From Chthoniobacter flavus (GTDB lineage Bacteria > Verrucomicrobiota > Verrucomicrobiia > Chthoniobacterales > JACTMZ01), in NCBI GenBank assembly GCA_945878135.1, contig CAMDUL010000021.1:1-47347 (forward strand): a DNA stretch of 47,347 bases, in the 5' to 3' direction. Both the position numbers and the translations under genes were made by a program. Within the stretch, counting starts at the first letter, position 1, and each line of letters begins with the position of its first letter. The notes beneath the pieces are model-generated. The model ran no database searches. It was given only the letters and a program-made list of their open reading frames with translations, and had not been told where the DNA came from. Positions 23,730 to 32,660 of this stretch are shown here, one piece after another.

Positions 23730-26444
23730 ATGCCCGCGTGGGGTGAAACCCGCAACCAATCCGGGTTGCCCCCAACTGCCACCTCCTCCACCTTTGATCC
23801 GGTGAAATGGCACGCCGCCAACCTGCCCGATGTCGTCGGTGCCTTGTCGACCGACACGGAGCACGGACTCGATCCCTCGGAAGCCGCGGCCCGCCTCGAT
23901 CGCAACGGCCCCAACCGCCTGACGCCCGCCCGCAGCACCCCCGCCTTTGTCCGCTTCCTCCAGCAATTCCACCAACCGCTCATCTACATCCTCCTCGCCG
24001 CCGCAGCCATCTCCGGCGCGCTCGGGGAATGGACTGATGCCTCGGTCATTTTCGCCGTCGTGCTGATCAACGCCATCGTCGGCTACCTGCAGGAAAGCAA
24101 AGCCCTCGACGCCATCGCCGCCCTCGCCCGCGCCATGGTCGCCGAAGCCACCGTCATCCGCGGCGACGAGAAACTCCGCCTCCCCGCCGAGGAACTCGTC
24201 ACCGGCGACCTCGTCCTCCTCGAACCCGGCGACAAAGTCCCGGCCGATCTGCGCTTGGTCTCCGTCCGTGACCTCCACGCCGCCGAGGCTTCGCTCACCG
24301 GCGAATCGGTGGCCGTGGCCAAACATGCGGAACCCGCACCCCCCGACGCGCCCTTGGGAGACAGAACCTGCCTTGTTTTCGCCGGCACCTCCGTGACCCG
24401 CGGACGCGGACGCGGCGTGGTCGTCGCCACCGGGGACCGCACCGAGATGGGCCGAATCTCCGGCTTGATGGCCGCCACGGAAAAGCTGGCCACACCGCTG
24501 ACCGCGAAAATCGCCCAATTCAGCCGCTACCTGCTCGTCGCCATCCTCGCCCTCGGCGCAGTGACCTTCGCTCTCGGCCTTTGGCGTGGCGAACCCGCCG
24601 ACGAAATGTTCATGGCCACCATCGCCCTCATTGTCGGTGCCATCCCCGAGGGCCTTCCCGCCGCCATCACCATCATGCTGGCCATCGGCGTGTCCGCCAT
24701 GAGCCGCCGCCGCGCCATCATCCGCAAACTCCCCGCAGTGGAAACGCTCGGGAGCACGGACGTCATTTGCTCGGACAAAACCGGCACGCTCACGGAAAAC
24801 CAAATGACTGTGCAGGCCGTCCACGCCGACGGCACCGACCTCGAGGTCACCGGCGCCGGCTACGATCCGACCGGATCGATCGGTGACGGTGACGCCCTTA
24901 CGTCCGACACACGGGAAACCCTGCTGGCCGGCGCGCTCTGCAACAATGCGTCCCTCGCCTACGATGAAAGCCAGGCATCTTGGACGATCAAAGGCGACCC
25001 GACCGAAGCGGCGCTTTTGGTCAGCGCGCACAAAGCGGGACTGGCAGCCGACGAGGCCCAGGAGGATTTCCCGCGCGTGGACGAAATTCCTTTCGAATCG
25101 GCCCGGCAATTCATGGCCACGCTGCACGATACGCCGGACGGGGCGCATCGCCGCATCTTCGCCAAAGGCTCGCTCGATGCGCTATCGCAGCTGACCGGCG
25201 GGCAAGACGAAGCGTGGCACCAAGCGGCGCATCGCTTGGCCGCCCGCGGACTGCGCGTGCTCGCCTTCGCCGGCGCCGAGGTGGACGCCGGCACGGAGCG
25301 TTTGGAAATCGACGACCTGCGCGGCTCTCTCCGCTTGATCGGCCTGCAAGGCATGATCGACCCGCCCCGCGCAGGCGTGCGCGAAGCCGTGGCCCTTTGC
25401 CGCTCGGCCGGCATCCGCGTCAAAATGGTCACCGGCGACCACCCGATCACCGCCGCGGCCATCGCGCGCCAACTCGACTTGGACGGACGCGGCGAAGAGG
25501 CACCGCCGCCCGAGGCGGTGGAAAGCCGGCAACTGGAAGCGGCGGACGACAACCAACTCGCCGATTTGGCGGAATCCGTTCACGTTTTTGCCCGCGTCTC
25601 CCCCGAGCAGAAATTGCGCCTCGTCTGCGCCCTGCAGGAACGCGGACACACCACGGCGATGACCGGGGACGGTGTCAACGACGCCCCGGCCCTCAGGCAG
25701 GCCAACATCGGCATCGCCATGGGCCGCAGCGGGACGGACGTGGCCAAAGACGCCGCGGACATGGTGCTGACCGACGACAATTTCGCCTCGATCGAGGCGG
25801 CCGTGGAGGAAGGCCGCACCGTTTTTGCCAACCTTTCCAAATTCATCACCTGGACCCTGCCGACCAACCTCGGCGAGGGCCTCATCGTGCTCGCCGCCGT
25901 TGCCGCCGCCATGCCCTTGCCCGTTTCCGCCGTGCAAATTCTCTGGATCAACATGACCACCGCGATCTTTCTCGGCCTCATGCTGGCCTTCGAGCCGAAG
26001 GAAAGGGACATCATGAACCAGCCGCCGCGCCCCGCCTCGGCTGCCATCCTTTCGCCGGCGCTCATCTGGCGCACCCTCCTTGTCGGGGTGTTCATCGTTG
26101 TTTCCGCCATGCTCCTTTTCCTTTGGCAGCGCGCGCAAGGGGCATCGATCGAACAAGCCCGCACCGCCGCGGCCGCCGCGGTCGTGGTCATCGAAATGTT
26201 CTATCTGCTCGGTTGCCGCTCCCTCGACCGCTCTCCGCGCTCCGTCGGATGGTTTTCCAACCCGTGGATCTTCGCCGGGCTCGGACTGATGACCCTCGCG
26301 CAACTCCTCTTCACCTACGCGCCATTCATGCACAACCTCTTCGGCACCACGCCGCTGCCTTGGCAGACGTGGCTTCCCATCCTCGGCACCGGCATGGCAG
26401 CCTACCTCCTCGTCGCCTTCGACAAATGGCACCGGCGTGCATGA
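23730..26444 (+). CDS. P2-type cation-transporting ATPase
   Basis: A 904-residue P-type pump. It has the N-terminal cation-ATPase domain (WHAANLPDVVGAL), the actuator motif LTGES, the phosphorylated Asp349 in CSDKTGTLTENQMTV, the KGDPTEAALL nucleotide-binding loop, the TGDGVNDAPAL hinge and about ten membrane helices. By analogy with SERCA, Glu307 in M4 (PEGLP), Asn713 and Glu716 in M5 and Asn741 and Thr744 in M6 are kept, but the M6 Asp800 equivalent is Ala745. Export of calcium or another cation is therefore likely by family, but the ion is not settled. ATG 23730 is the first start; TTG 23764 or GTG 23801 are alternatives closer to the conserved region. Its stop overlaps the P450 start as ATGA. 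Confidence 0.9.
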   Translation: MPAWGETRNQSGLPPTATSSTFDPVKWHAANLPDVVGALSTDTEHGLDPSEAAARLDRNGPNRLTPARSTPAFVRFLQQFHQPLIYILLAAAAISGALGEWTDASVIFAVVLINAIVGYLQESKALDAIAALARAMVAEATVIRGDEKLRLPAEELVTGDLVLLEPGDKVPADLRLVSVRDLHAAEASLTGESVAVAKHAEPAPPDAPLGDRTCLVFAGTSVTRGRGRGVVVATGDRTEMGRISGLMAATEKLATPLTAKIAQFSRYLLVAILALGAVTFALGLWRGEPADEMFMATIALIVGAIPEGLPAAITIMLAIGVSAMSRRRAIIRKLPAVETLGSTDVICSDKTGTLTENQMTVQAVHADGTDLEVTGAGYDPTGSIGDGDALTSDTRETLLAGALCNNASLAYDESQASWTIKGDPTEAALLVSAHKAGLAADEAQEDFPRVDEIPFESARQFMATLHDTPDGAHRRIFAKGSLDALSQLTGGQDEAWHQAAHRLAARGLRVLAFAGAEVDAGTERLEIDDLRGSLRLIGLQGMIDPPRAGVREAVALCRSAGIRVKMVTGDHPITAAAIARQLDLDGRGEEAPPPEAVESRQLEAADDNQLADLAESVHVFARVSPEQKLRLVCALQERGHTTAMTGDGVNDAPALRQANIGIAMGRSGTDVAKDAADMVLTDDNFASIEAAVEEGRTVFANLSKFITWTLPTNLGEGLIVLAAVAAAMPLPVSAVQILWINMTTAIFLGLMLAFEPKERDIMNQPPRPASAAILSPALIWRTLLVGVFIVVSAMLLFLWQRAQGASIEQARTAAAAAVVVIEMFYLLGCRSLDRSPRSVGWFSNPWIFAGLGLMTLAQLLFTYAPFMHNLFGTTPLPWQTWLPILGTGMAAYLLVAFDKWHRRA

Positions 26445-27652
26445 CCATCGACCAGCAGTCCGTCTCCCTCGACCCGCGCGATCCGGATTTCGTCCAAGAC
26501 CCCTACCCCTTTTACGCCGAACTGCGCGCCCGCTGTCCCGTTTTCCGTTGGAAGGAATACGGCCATTGGTGCTTCGCCGGCTATGACGATGTCGGCGCCC
26601 TGCTCCGCGACCGCCGCTTCGGACGCCAGATCCTGCACCTGGCCACCCGCGAGGAACTCGGTTGGCCCGAAACACCGGCGCATCTCGCGCCTTTCTACCA
26701 ATTCGAAGAACACTCCCTGCTCGAAATCGAACCCCCCTTGCACACCCGCCTGCGCGGGTTCATCAATCCGTCATTCCTCCCGCGCCAGATCGAAAGGCTC
26801 CGGCCGGATGTGGAGCGCCTGTCGCACGAACTGGTCGACCGATTCGCCGGGCAGAAATCGACCGATCTGATCGCATCCTTCGCCGAACCCGTCCCCGTCA
26901 TGGTCATCGCCCGCTTCCTCGGCGTCCCCGACAACATGGCGCCGCAAATCCTCGCGTGGTCCCATGACATGGTCGCCATGTATCAGGCCCGCCGCGATCG
27001 CGCCGTGGAAGACCGCGCTGTCGCTGCCACCGTGGCCTTCAGCGCTTACATGCGCGGACTCCTCGCCGAACGCCGAGCCACTCCCGGCGAGGACTTTCTC
27101 TCGCAGCTTCTCACCGCCCGCGACGACAATGGCAAAGCCCTGACCGAAGACGAACTCGTCACCACCGCGATCTTGCTCCTCAACGCCGGCCACGAAGCCA
27201 CCGTGCACTCCCTGGGCAACGGCGTGCAGGCCCTCCTGCGCCACGGCAGAGCGTGCGATTTCCTGGCCGACCCCGTGCGCTGCAGCGAAGAAATGCTCCG
27301 CTTCGACACCCCGCTCCACATGTTCAAGCGCTACGCGTTGCAGGATCTCGAATACGGCGGTCTGTCGCTGCGCAAGGGCGACCAGATCGGCCTCCTCCTC
27401 GCCTCGGCCAACCGCGACGAGGAAAAGTTCCCCTCTGCGACCGGCTTCCTCCCCGCGCGCCATCCGAACCCGCACGTCAGCTTCGGCGCCGGCATCCACT
27501 TTTGCATCGGCGCCCCTCTGGCCCGACTCGAAATGCAAACCGCCCTCCGCGTCCTCTTCGAACGCCTCCCCGATCTGCGCTTGGATTCCCCGGCCCGCTA
27601 TCGTGACACGTGGCACTTCCATGCCCTGGAGTCACTCGCGGTTGCGTTCTGA
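26441..27652 (+). CDS. Cytochrome P450
   Basis: A 403-residue soluble bacterial P450. The I-helix oxygen motif AGHEAT (249-254), ExxR at Glu284-Arg287 and the haem loop FGAGIHFCIG with the axial Cys355 are all intact. It has no membrane anchor or fused reductase, so it would need separate ferredoxin and ferredoxin reductase, which are not in the window. The substrate is unknown. ATG 26441 overlaps the ATPase stop by four bases, a tight pairing that is unusual for a P450 and suggests co-translation with a cation pump. A good intrinsic terminator follows at 27659-27688. An open frame continues upstream in antisense register to 24980, but that part is a shadow of the ATPase. Confidence 0.93.
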   Translation: MTIDQQSVSLDPRDPDFVQDPYPFYAELRARCPVFRWKEYGHWCFAGYDDVGALLRDRRFGRQILHLATREELGWPETPAHLAPFYQFEEHSLLEIEPPLHTRLRGFINPSFLPRQIERLRPDVERLSHELVDRFAGQKSTDLIASFAEPVPVMVIARFLGVPDNMAPQILAWSHDMVAMYQARRDRAVEDRAVAATVAFSAYMRGLLAERRATPGEDFLSQLLTARDDNGKALTEDELVTTAILLLNAGHEATVHSLGNGVQALLRHGRACDFLADPVRCSEEMLRFDTPLHMFKRYALQDLEYGGLSLRKGDQIGLLLASANRDEEKFPSATGFLPARHPNPHVSFGAGIHFCIGAPLARLEMQTALRVLFERLPDLRLDSPARYRDTWHFHALESLAVAF

Positions 27653-27658
27653 AAAGTG

Positions 27659-27688
27659 GAAGCGGTGGGGACGCCGCTTCTGCTTTTT
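27659..27688. terminator. Intrinsic terminator after the P450 gene, probably bidirectional
   Basis: GAAGCGG (27659-27665), an 8-base loop and CCGCTTC (27674-27680) are followed by TGCTTTTT on the plus strand. On the minus strand the same stem is followed by CACTTTT. It would end the ATPase-P450 transcript, and on the other strand it lies just after the lysS-like remnant, suggesting that it was once the lysS terminator. 27663-27683 also matches the repeat at 1516-1536. Confidence 0.7.
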
Positions 27689-27690
27689 CC

Positions 27691-27747
27691 TCACTCCCCT
27701 CGCGGCTTCCAATGCGGGAACAAAATGACCCCGTCGAGTTGCGCCAT
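27691..27747 (-). pseudogene. Remnant of a second lysS 3' end
   Basis: On the minus strand this reads MAQLDGVILFPHWKPRGE and stop. It aligns without gaps to the last residues of LysS at 30338 ([12 protein letters not shown] and stop). The bases TGCGGGAACAAAATGACC (27713-27730) are identical to 30360-30377, and the number of codons to the stop is the same. The rest of a synthetase gene is missing, so this is a fragment, not a functional gene. The intervening 2.6 kb holds the glucanase gene. Confidence 0.6.
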
Positions 27748-27773
27748 GCCGGATCTGCGCTTATATCTTCGGG

Positions 27774-30317
27774 GTGTCCGCCCCTGCCCGCAGTTTGTGC
27801 AACCCTTTCAGCTGGATGGTTTTGGTTCTGGGTTGCGGCCCGACCGGGCATGCCGACACCGAGCTGAACGTGCCCGGGCACCGTCTGGTGTGGAACGACG
27901 AGTTTGAAGCACCTTCGGTGGACCGCAGCAAGTGGGACGTCGCCACCGGAGTCAACGCTTGGTATCAGCGCGCCAGCGATGGACGCTGGGTCGAACCGCA
28001 ATGGTTCAATGAGCCCTTCGCGCCATGGATTCAAGCGGGGACCATCAACGGGGAGCGCCAATACTACTCGCCGAACAATGTCACGGTGAACGACGGCGTT
28101 CTCCAGATCCAGGCCAGGCGCGAGGCTGTGGTCAATCCGGTGGGCATCTACGATCCGCAGTTCCACCGCTACACCTCGGGAAAGCTGAACACCGCGGACG
28201 AGTTCCAATTCCGCTTCGGCATCGTTCGTTGGCGGGCCCGGTTGCCGGCGGGTCAGGGCATGTGGCCGGCTCTTTGGCTGCTCAATGCCCCGGATCCTTG
28301 GTATTGGGACGATGAAATCGACGTGATGGAGGCCCGCGGCTCGCTCCCGAACATCACGACCAGCGCCCATCACTTCAAAACGGGCGCCGACCGCGCCAAC
28401 CAATACAACAGCGCCGAGCTCAACACCGGCCTCAACCTCCAGGCCGGCTTCCACGAATACGGACTGGAATGGACAACCGGCCGCATCCAGACGCACTTCG
28501 ATGAGCAGGTCGTTTTCACGGATACCGAGAGAGTACCCCAAGGCCCGATGTTTCTCATCATGAACGCCGCCGTCGGCGGTCTTTTTGACGGCGTTCCGGC
28601 CAGCGACGCGATCTTCCCGAGCAACTTTCTCATCGACTGGGTGCGCGTCTGGCAACCCTCCCGCTGGCCCAGCGACTTGGCCGACGGGGACTTTGAGACC
28701 TACCAAGGAGCGCACTGGGCCAACTGGAATACTCGCGACGACGGCAACTTGAGCACCGTGACCAATGGTGCGCTCCACGGGCGTTCCTCGGTGCGCATTG
28801 GTCGCTTGAATACGATGATCTCGGGAGAAACCGTCGCATCGAATCTGCTCACCGATGGCAGTGCCGGCGGCTGGAGCGGTTGGCTCAACCAACTCGATGC
28901 CGATGGCCGGGAAATTTCCGGTGGCGGGATCAGCCCCGCCAGCATACCGGCCACGGCGGCGGACGACACGGTCACGCTCGCCGTGCACCAGACCGCCCCC
29001 TCCCCGGGCGCCAACGCCGTCGTCTACCGTCAGCTCGGCGGAGCTCTGGTGCGCGGGCTCAACCTGACCTACACCGGCACGATCGGGATCGATGAGGCCT
29101 TTCCCGTCGGGACAGAGGCGATCGCTTTTATCCGTATCTTCCGAGGGGACTATAGTTTTTCCGATGTGAGGACCTCGGTGAAGACCGCGGGCACATTCAC
29201 CATCCAAGCCGCTATTCCCCCGACTAATGTTGCTTTTATTCAAGTGGGCCTCGAGACCAGCGGCCCGACGGGTTCCGCCGGGCGTCTCGTCGCCACGGCA
29301 TTGAGACTCCTGGACGATGCGTCCGCTCCGCCCGCTGACACCACCGACCGCACAGGCTTCACCCAAACGATGGCCGCCCGCCCCGGAGCCACCGTTCGCT
29401 ACGGACTGCTGGCCGCCAATTCCGCCGCCGATCCGCTCGGAGCAGGCGCCGAAGGCCGCCTGCGGCTCGAGTTTCTCGACGGCGCGAGCGTCCCGATCTC
29501 CGAGGTGATCACGCCCCTCGTCGATGCAGCGAGCCCGCACCGGGCATTCGCGTGGTCGCTGGAAAGCGTGACGCCCGCTTCGGCCGCGTGGGTGCGGCTC
29601 TCGATCGAGCGTTTCACCTCCGCCCCGGAAACCGACACCTCGGGCAGCATGATTGCCGACGCTGTTTTCCTCCAGGTGCCAGGCCAGAGCGCCCTGCCCC
29701 TCTTCACCGGTCAACCGGCCCGCCGGCTTGTCGTCAGGGACGGCGATCCTCTCGTCCTTGATATCACCGTCAGTTCGACCACCCCCGTGACCTACCAGTG
29801 GTATCACGAAGGCGAAAAGACGGTCACGACGGCCGATGCCGCCTTGGTCGCGACACCATCGCTTGCCGGCACCCATTTCGTGGTCGCCCGCAACGCCGCC
29901 GGACCGGTGGTTGGCGCTGTCACGGCGCTCACCGTGCTCGACGCGGGACCCGACAACGACGGCGATGGAATCAGCGACACGGATGAAGCCACGGTTTACG
30001 GCACGAATCCCCTCCTCGCCGATTCTGACGGTGATGGTTTGTCCGACTACCACGAACTCTTCGCCACGCAGACCGATCCGCTCAGTCCCGCCAGCGCCTT
30101 CCGCATTACCGCGGTGGCCATGGTTGCCGGGCAGTTGGAGCTTACTTTCGAGTCAGTCCCCGGCCTCGAATATCAACTCGAAGCTAGTTCGGACCTCGTT
30201 GGCTGGGCGCCCGCGGGCCCGGCTTTTGTCGCCACGGAAACGACCAGCACGCGCCGCGATCCGTTGCCGTTTTCTGCTGCGACACCGAGATTCCTGCGCG
30301 TTACGGTCAATCCCTGA
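27774..30317 (+). CDS. Secreted family-16 glycoside hydrolase (beta-glucanase/laminarinase-like)
   Basis: An 847-residue exported enzyme that should cut beta-1,3 or mixed beta-glucans. The start is GTG 27774; a hydrophobic stretch leads to VLGC, a possible lipobox, so it may be a lipoprotein. Residues about 35-300 form the GH16 jelly roll with the active-site motif EIDVME (181-186; Glu181 nucleophile, Asp183, Glu186 acid/base) and Trp-rich GMWPALWLL before it. Residues about 305-640 look like two carbohydrate-binding or beta-sandwich modules, 645-720 an Ig-like repeat, 725-770 DxDxDG calcium-binding repeats of thrombospondin-3 type, and 786-845 a beta module also seen twice in the di-haem protein. 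The gene is flanked by an 18-base direct repeat taken from the lysS 3' end. Substrate specificity is not proven. Confidence 0.88.
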   Translation: MSAPARSLCNPFSWMVLVLGCGPTGHADTELNVPGHRLVWNDEFEAPSVDRSKWDVATGVNAWYQRASDGRWVEPQWFNEPFAPWIQAGTINGERQYYSPNNVTVNDGVLQIQARREAVVNPVGIYDPQFHRYTSGKLNTADEFQFRFGIVRWRARLPAGQGMWPALWLLNAPDPWYWDDEIDVMEARGSLPNITTSAHHFKTGADRANQYNSAELNTGLNLQAGFHEYGLEWTTGRIQTHFDEQVVFTDTERVPQGPMFLIMNAAVGGLFDGVPASDAIFPSNFLIDWVRVWQPSRWPSDLADGDFETYQGAHWANWNTRDDGNLSTVTNGALHGRSSVRIGRLNTMISGETVASNLLTDGSAGGWSGWLNQLDADGREISGGGISPASIPATAADDTVTLAVHQTAPSPGANAVVYRQLGGALVRGLNLTYTGTIGIDEAFPVGTEAIAFIRIFRGDYSFSDVRTSVKTAGTFTIQAAIPPTNVAFIQVGLETSGPTGSAGRLVATALRLLDDASAPPADTTDRTGFTQTMAARPGATVRYGLLAANSAADPLGAGAEGRLRLEFLDGASVPISEVITPLVDAASPHRAFAWSLESVTPASAAWVRLSIERFTSAPETDTSGSMIADAVFLQVPGQSALPLFTGQPARRLVVRDGDPLVLDITVSSTTPVTYQWYHEGEKTVTTADAALVATPSLAGTHFVVARNAAGPVVGAVTALTVLDAGPDNDGDGISDTDEATVYGTNPLLADSDGDGLSDYHELFATQTDPLSPASAFRITAVAMVAGQLELTFESVPGLEYQLEASSDLVGWAPAGPAFVATETTSTRRDPLPFSAATPRFLRVTVNP

Positions 30318-30337
30318 CCCGCCTCTCGTGGGCGTCT

Positions 30338-31789
30338 TTACTCGGCCTTGGGTTTGAGGTGCGGGAACAAAATGACCTCGCGGATCGAGTCCGCCCCGGT
30401 CAGCAGCATGATCAAACGATCGATGCCCATGCCCATGCCTCCGGCCGGCGGCATGCCGTATTCGAGGGCCTGCAAGAATTCCTCGTCGATCTTGTGCTGC
30501 TCGCCGCCGCTTTGCTCGACCAAGCGCTCGCGCTGCACCACCGGATCGTTCAATTCCGAGTAACCCGGCGCGATTTCTTGTCCGTTCATGACCAGTTCGA
30601 ACACATCAAGCACGGCCGGGTCCTCCGGATTCGTCTTGGCCAGCGGGATCAATTCTTTCGGACAATGGGTGACAAAGCACGGGTCGATAGTCTTTTCCTC
30701 GACCAGCTTCTCGAAAACATGCTGCGTGACTTCGTAGTCCTCGAGGCAATGGGAAATATCGAGGCCCAACTCGACCGCACGATTGCGTCGGCCGGACACA
30801 TCGCGGGCGAACCAACCCGGTTCGGCTTCCTCGACCAAGTCCCGGTAGCGCGCCCGGCGCCAGGGGCGCGAAAGATTGATCACGCGGGTGACACGGCCCT
30901 CCGCATCCGTGTGCTCGATCTTCAGCCCGCCGCAGACCCGCTCGGCCACGCGGCAAACGAGATCTTCGACCAGTTGCGCCATCATCTCGAAGTCCGCATA
31001 CGCCCAGTAAGCCTCGAGCATGGTGAATTCCGGGTTGTGACGCCTGGAAACCCCTTCGTTGCGGAAGTTGCGGTTGAGTTCGAACACCTTGGTGAACCCG
31101 CCGACGAGCAAACGCTTCAAATAGAGCTCCGGCGCGATGCGCAGGAAAAGATCCATGCCGAGCGCGTTGTGGTGCGTCTCGAACGGCGTGGCCGCCGCCC
31201 CGCCCGCCACGGCTTGCATCATCGGCGTCTCGACCTCGAGAAATCCGCGCTCCTCGAAAAACGAGCGGATCTCGCGGATGATGGCAAAACGCTTGGCGAA
31301 GACGGCCCGCGCGTGCTCGTTGGAAATAAGATCGAGGTAGCGCTGACGGTGCCGCGCCTCGACATCCTGCAGGCCGTGCCATTTTTCGGGCAGCGGATGC
31401 AGCGACTTCGAGAGAAGGACGAATTTTTCCGCTTTGATCGAGGGCTCGCCGGTTTTTGTCGTGAAGCACTCGCCCTCGACCCCGACGAAATCGCCGATGT
31501 CGAGCAGCTCGTAAATCCTGACCCCCTCCTCGCCAAGGGCCTTGTCCTGCAAATAAACCTGCAGGCGTCCGCTGTGGTCGCTGATGTCGAGGAAGTGGCT
31601 CTTGCCCATGTCGCGACGCGCCGTGACCCGCCCGGCAGCCGCCACTTTCCTGCCTTCGGCAAAGGACGCACGCACTTCACCGACATCGCCGCTTACCGGA
31701 AAGGCCGCGCCGTAAGGCCGGAGGCCCGCGGCGGCCAACTCGGCGCGCTTGGCCAAGCGCACGGCCGTCAAAGTATTGGGTTCGCTCAT
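30338..31789 (-). CDS. lysS: Lysyl-tRNA synthetase, class II
   Basis: LysS charges tRNA-Lys using ATP. The 483-residue protein has the N-terminal OB fold for the anticodon (about 50-145) and the class II catalytic domain with motif 2 [18 protein letters not shown] and motif 3 [13 protein letters not shown]. It is slightly shorter than the E. coli enzyme (505) but complete. The frame is open to 31888, but ATG 31789 gives the normal N-terminus MSEPNTL. It follows the SDR gene by 46 bases, probably in one transcript. The last codons ([12 protein letters not shown]) are duplicated as a degenerate fragment at 27691-27747, and the stop lies only 20 bases from the glucanase stop. Confidence 0.96.
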   Translation of the reverse strand: MSEPNTLTAVRLAKRAELAAAGLRPYGAAFPVSGDVGEVRASFAEGRKVAAAGRVTARRDMGKSHFLDISDHSGRLQVYLQDKALGEEGVRIYELLDIGDFVGVEGECFTTKTGEPSIKAEKFVLLSKSLHPLPEKWHGLQDVEARHRQRYLDLISNEHARAVFAKRFAIIREIRSFFEERGFLEVETPMMQAVAGGAAATPFETHHNALGMDLFLRIAPELYLKRLLVGGFTKVFELNRNFRNEGVSRRHNPEFTMLEAYWAYADFEMMAQLVEDLVCRVAERVCGGLKIEHTDAEGRVTRVINLSRPWRRARYRDLVEEAEPGWFARDVSGRRNRAVELGLDISHCLEDYEVTQHVFEKLVEEKTIDPCFVTHCPKELIPLAKTNPEDPAVLDVFELVMNGQEIAPGYSELNDPVVQRERLVEQSGGEQHKIDEEFLQALEYGMPPAGGMGMGIDRLIMLLTGADSIREVILFPHLKPKAE

Positions 31790-31835
31790 GGAGCCGCACA
31801 GAATGCGGAGAGCGCCCCGCCCGCGCCAGACGAAA

Positions 31836-32555
31836 TTACCAGGCGACGCTCGCCGTCGATCCGTCGCGGTCGAAAAAGTGCCCCGCATCCTGCGGGGAAA
31901 TCCGCTCGATGGTCCGGCCGAGGCTGCGGGCCGATTCCTCCACGGTCAACGGCGCCTGCGGGCCGCCCATTTCGGTTCGCACCCAGCCGGGAGTGACCGC
32001 GACCACCGTGATCCCGCGCGGACGCAGCTCCGCGGCCATGGTCCGCGTGAGCATGTTCAACGCCGCCTTGGACGCGCTGTAGCAGTAGTGGCGCGCATCC
32101 TCCTTGCGCGAAATAGACCCGGCCAGCGAGCTGATGTTGACCACGCGAGGGTGCGCGGCGGCTCCGAGCAGAGGCAAAAAGGCCCGCGTGACCCGCGCCA
32201 CGCCGACCACGTTGACCGAAAACGCCTCCTCGAAAAGCTCCAACGGCAAATCCTCCAGCCGCTCATCGCCTTCCTCGGGAAAGACACCCGCATTGTTGAC
32301 CAGCGCATCCAAGGCCCGGACTTTGCCCGCGGCTTCCTCCACCGCGCCGCGCACACTTTCATCGCTGCGCACATCCAAGGCCACAATGTCGATCACTCCC
32401 GGCTTGGCTTCGCACGCTGCCGCTTGCAAGCCGCGCGCCTCCGACGGGTGGCGCGCCCCCGCCAGGACATGGCAGCCGCGCGAGGCCAACTCCCGAACCA
32501 AAGCCAAACCAATCCCCCGGCTCGCGCCGGTCACCATGACACTCCTCATATTCAT
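31836..32555 (-). CDS. Short-chain dehydrogenase/reductase (SDR)
   Basis: A 239-residue classical SDR. The cofactor motif TGASRGIG (residues 9-16), the NNAG motif, the catalytic Ser in NISSLAGS and the YxxxK dyad in YCYSASK are all present, so it should be active with NAD(H) or NADP(H). Arg after the first strand (GARHPSEA) suggests NADP preference, an inference. The substrate is unknown. ATG 32555 or 32549 could start it; both give a normal N-terminus. lysS follows at 46 bases on the same strand. It is divergent from the multi-PAS gene, with about 105 bases between. Confidence 0.88.
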   Translation of the reverse strand: MNMRSVMVTGASRGIGLALVRELASRGCHVLAGARHPSEARGLQAAACEAKPGVIDIVALDVRSDESVRGAVEEAAGKVRALDALVNNAGVFPEEGDERLEDLPLELFEEAFSVNVVGVARVTRAFLPLLGAAAHPRVVNISSLAGSISRKEDARHYCYSASKAALNMLTRTMAAELRPRGITVVAVTPGWVRTEMGGPQAPLTVEESARSLGRTIERISPQDAGHFFDRDGSTASVAW

Positions 32556-32660
32556 TGCCGATAGACTGGCAGCAACGGCGCCGGCGGGCCAGCCGCCCGA
32601 GCCGAGGCTGGCATCGAGGGCGCCCGCCCGTTATGGACGGGGACAGTGAAGGCCCTCCGC

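Noticed and set aside
24980-26440. Upstream extension of the P450 frame through the ATPase gene
   Set aside because: Reads as Arg-rich out-of-frame ATPase sequence; the P450 start at 26441 is fixed by the ATGA overlap and family N-terminus.
27477-30053. Long minus-strand open frame opposite the P450 end and glucanase
   Set aside because: Crosses two recognised plus-strand genes and an intrinsic terminator; no motif found.
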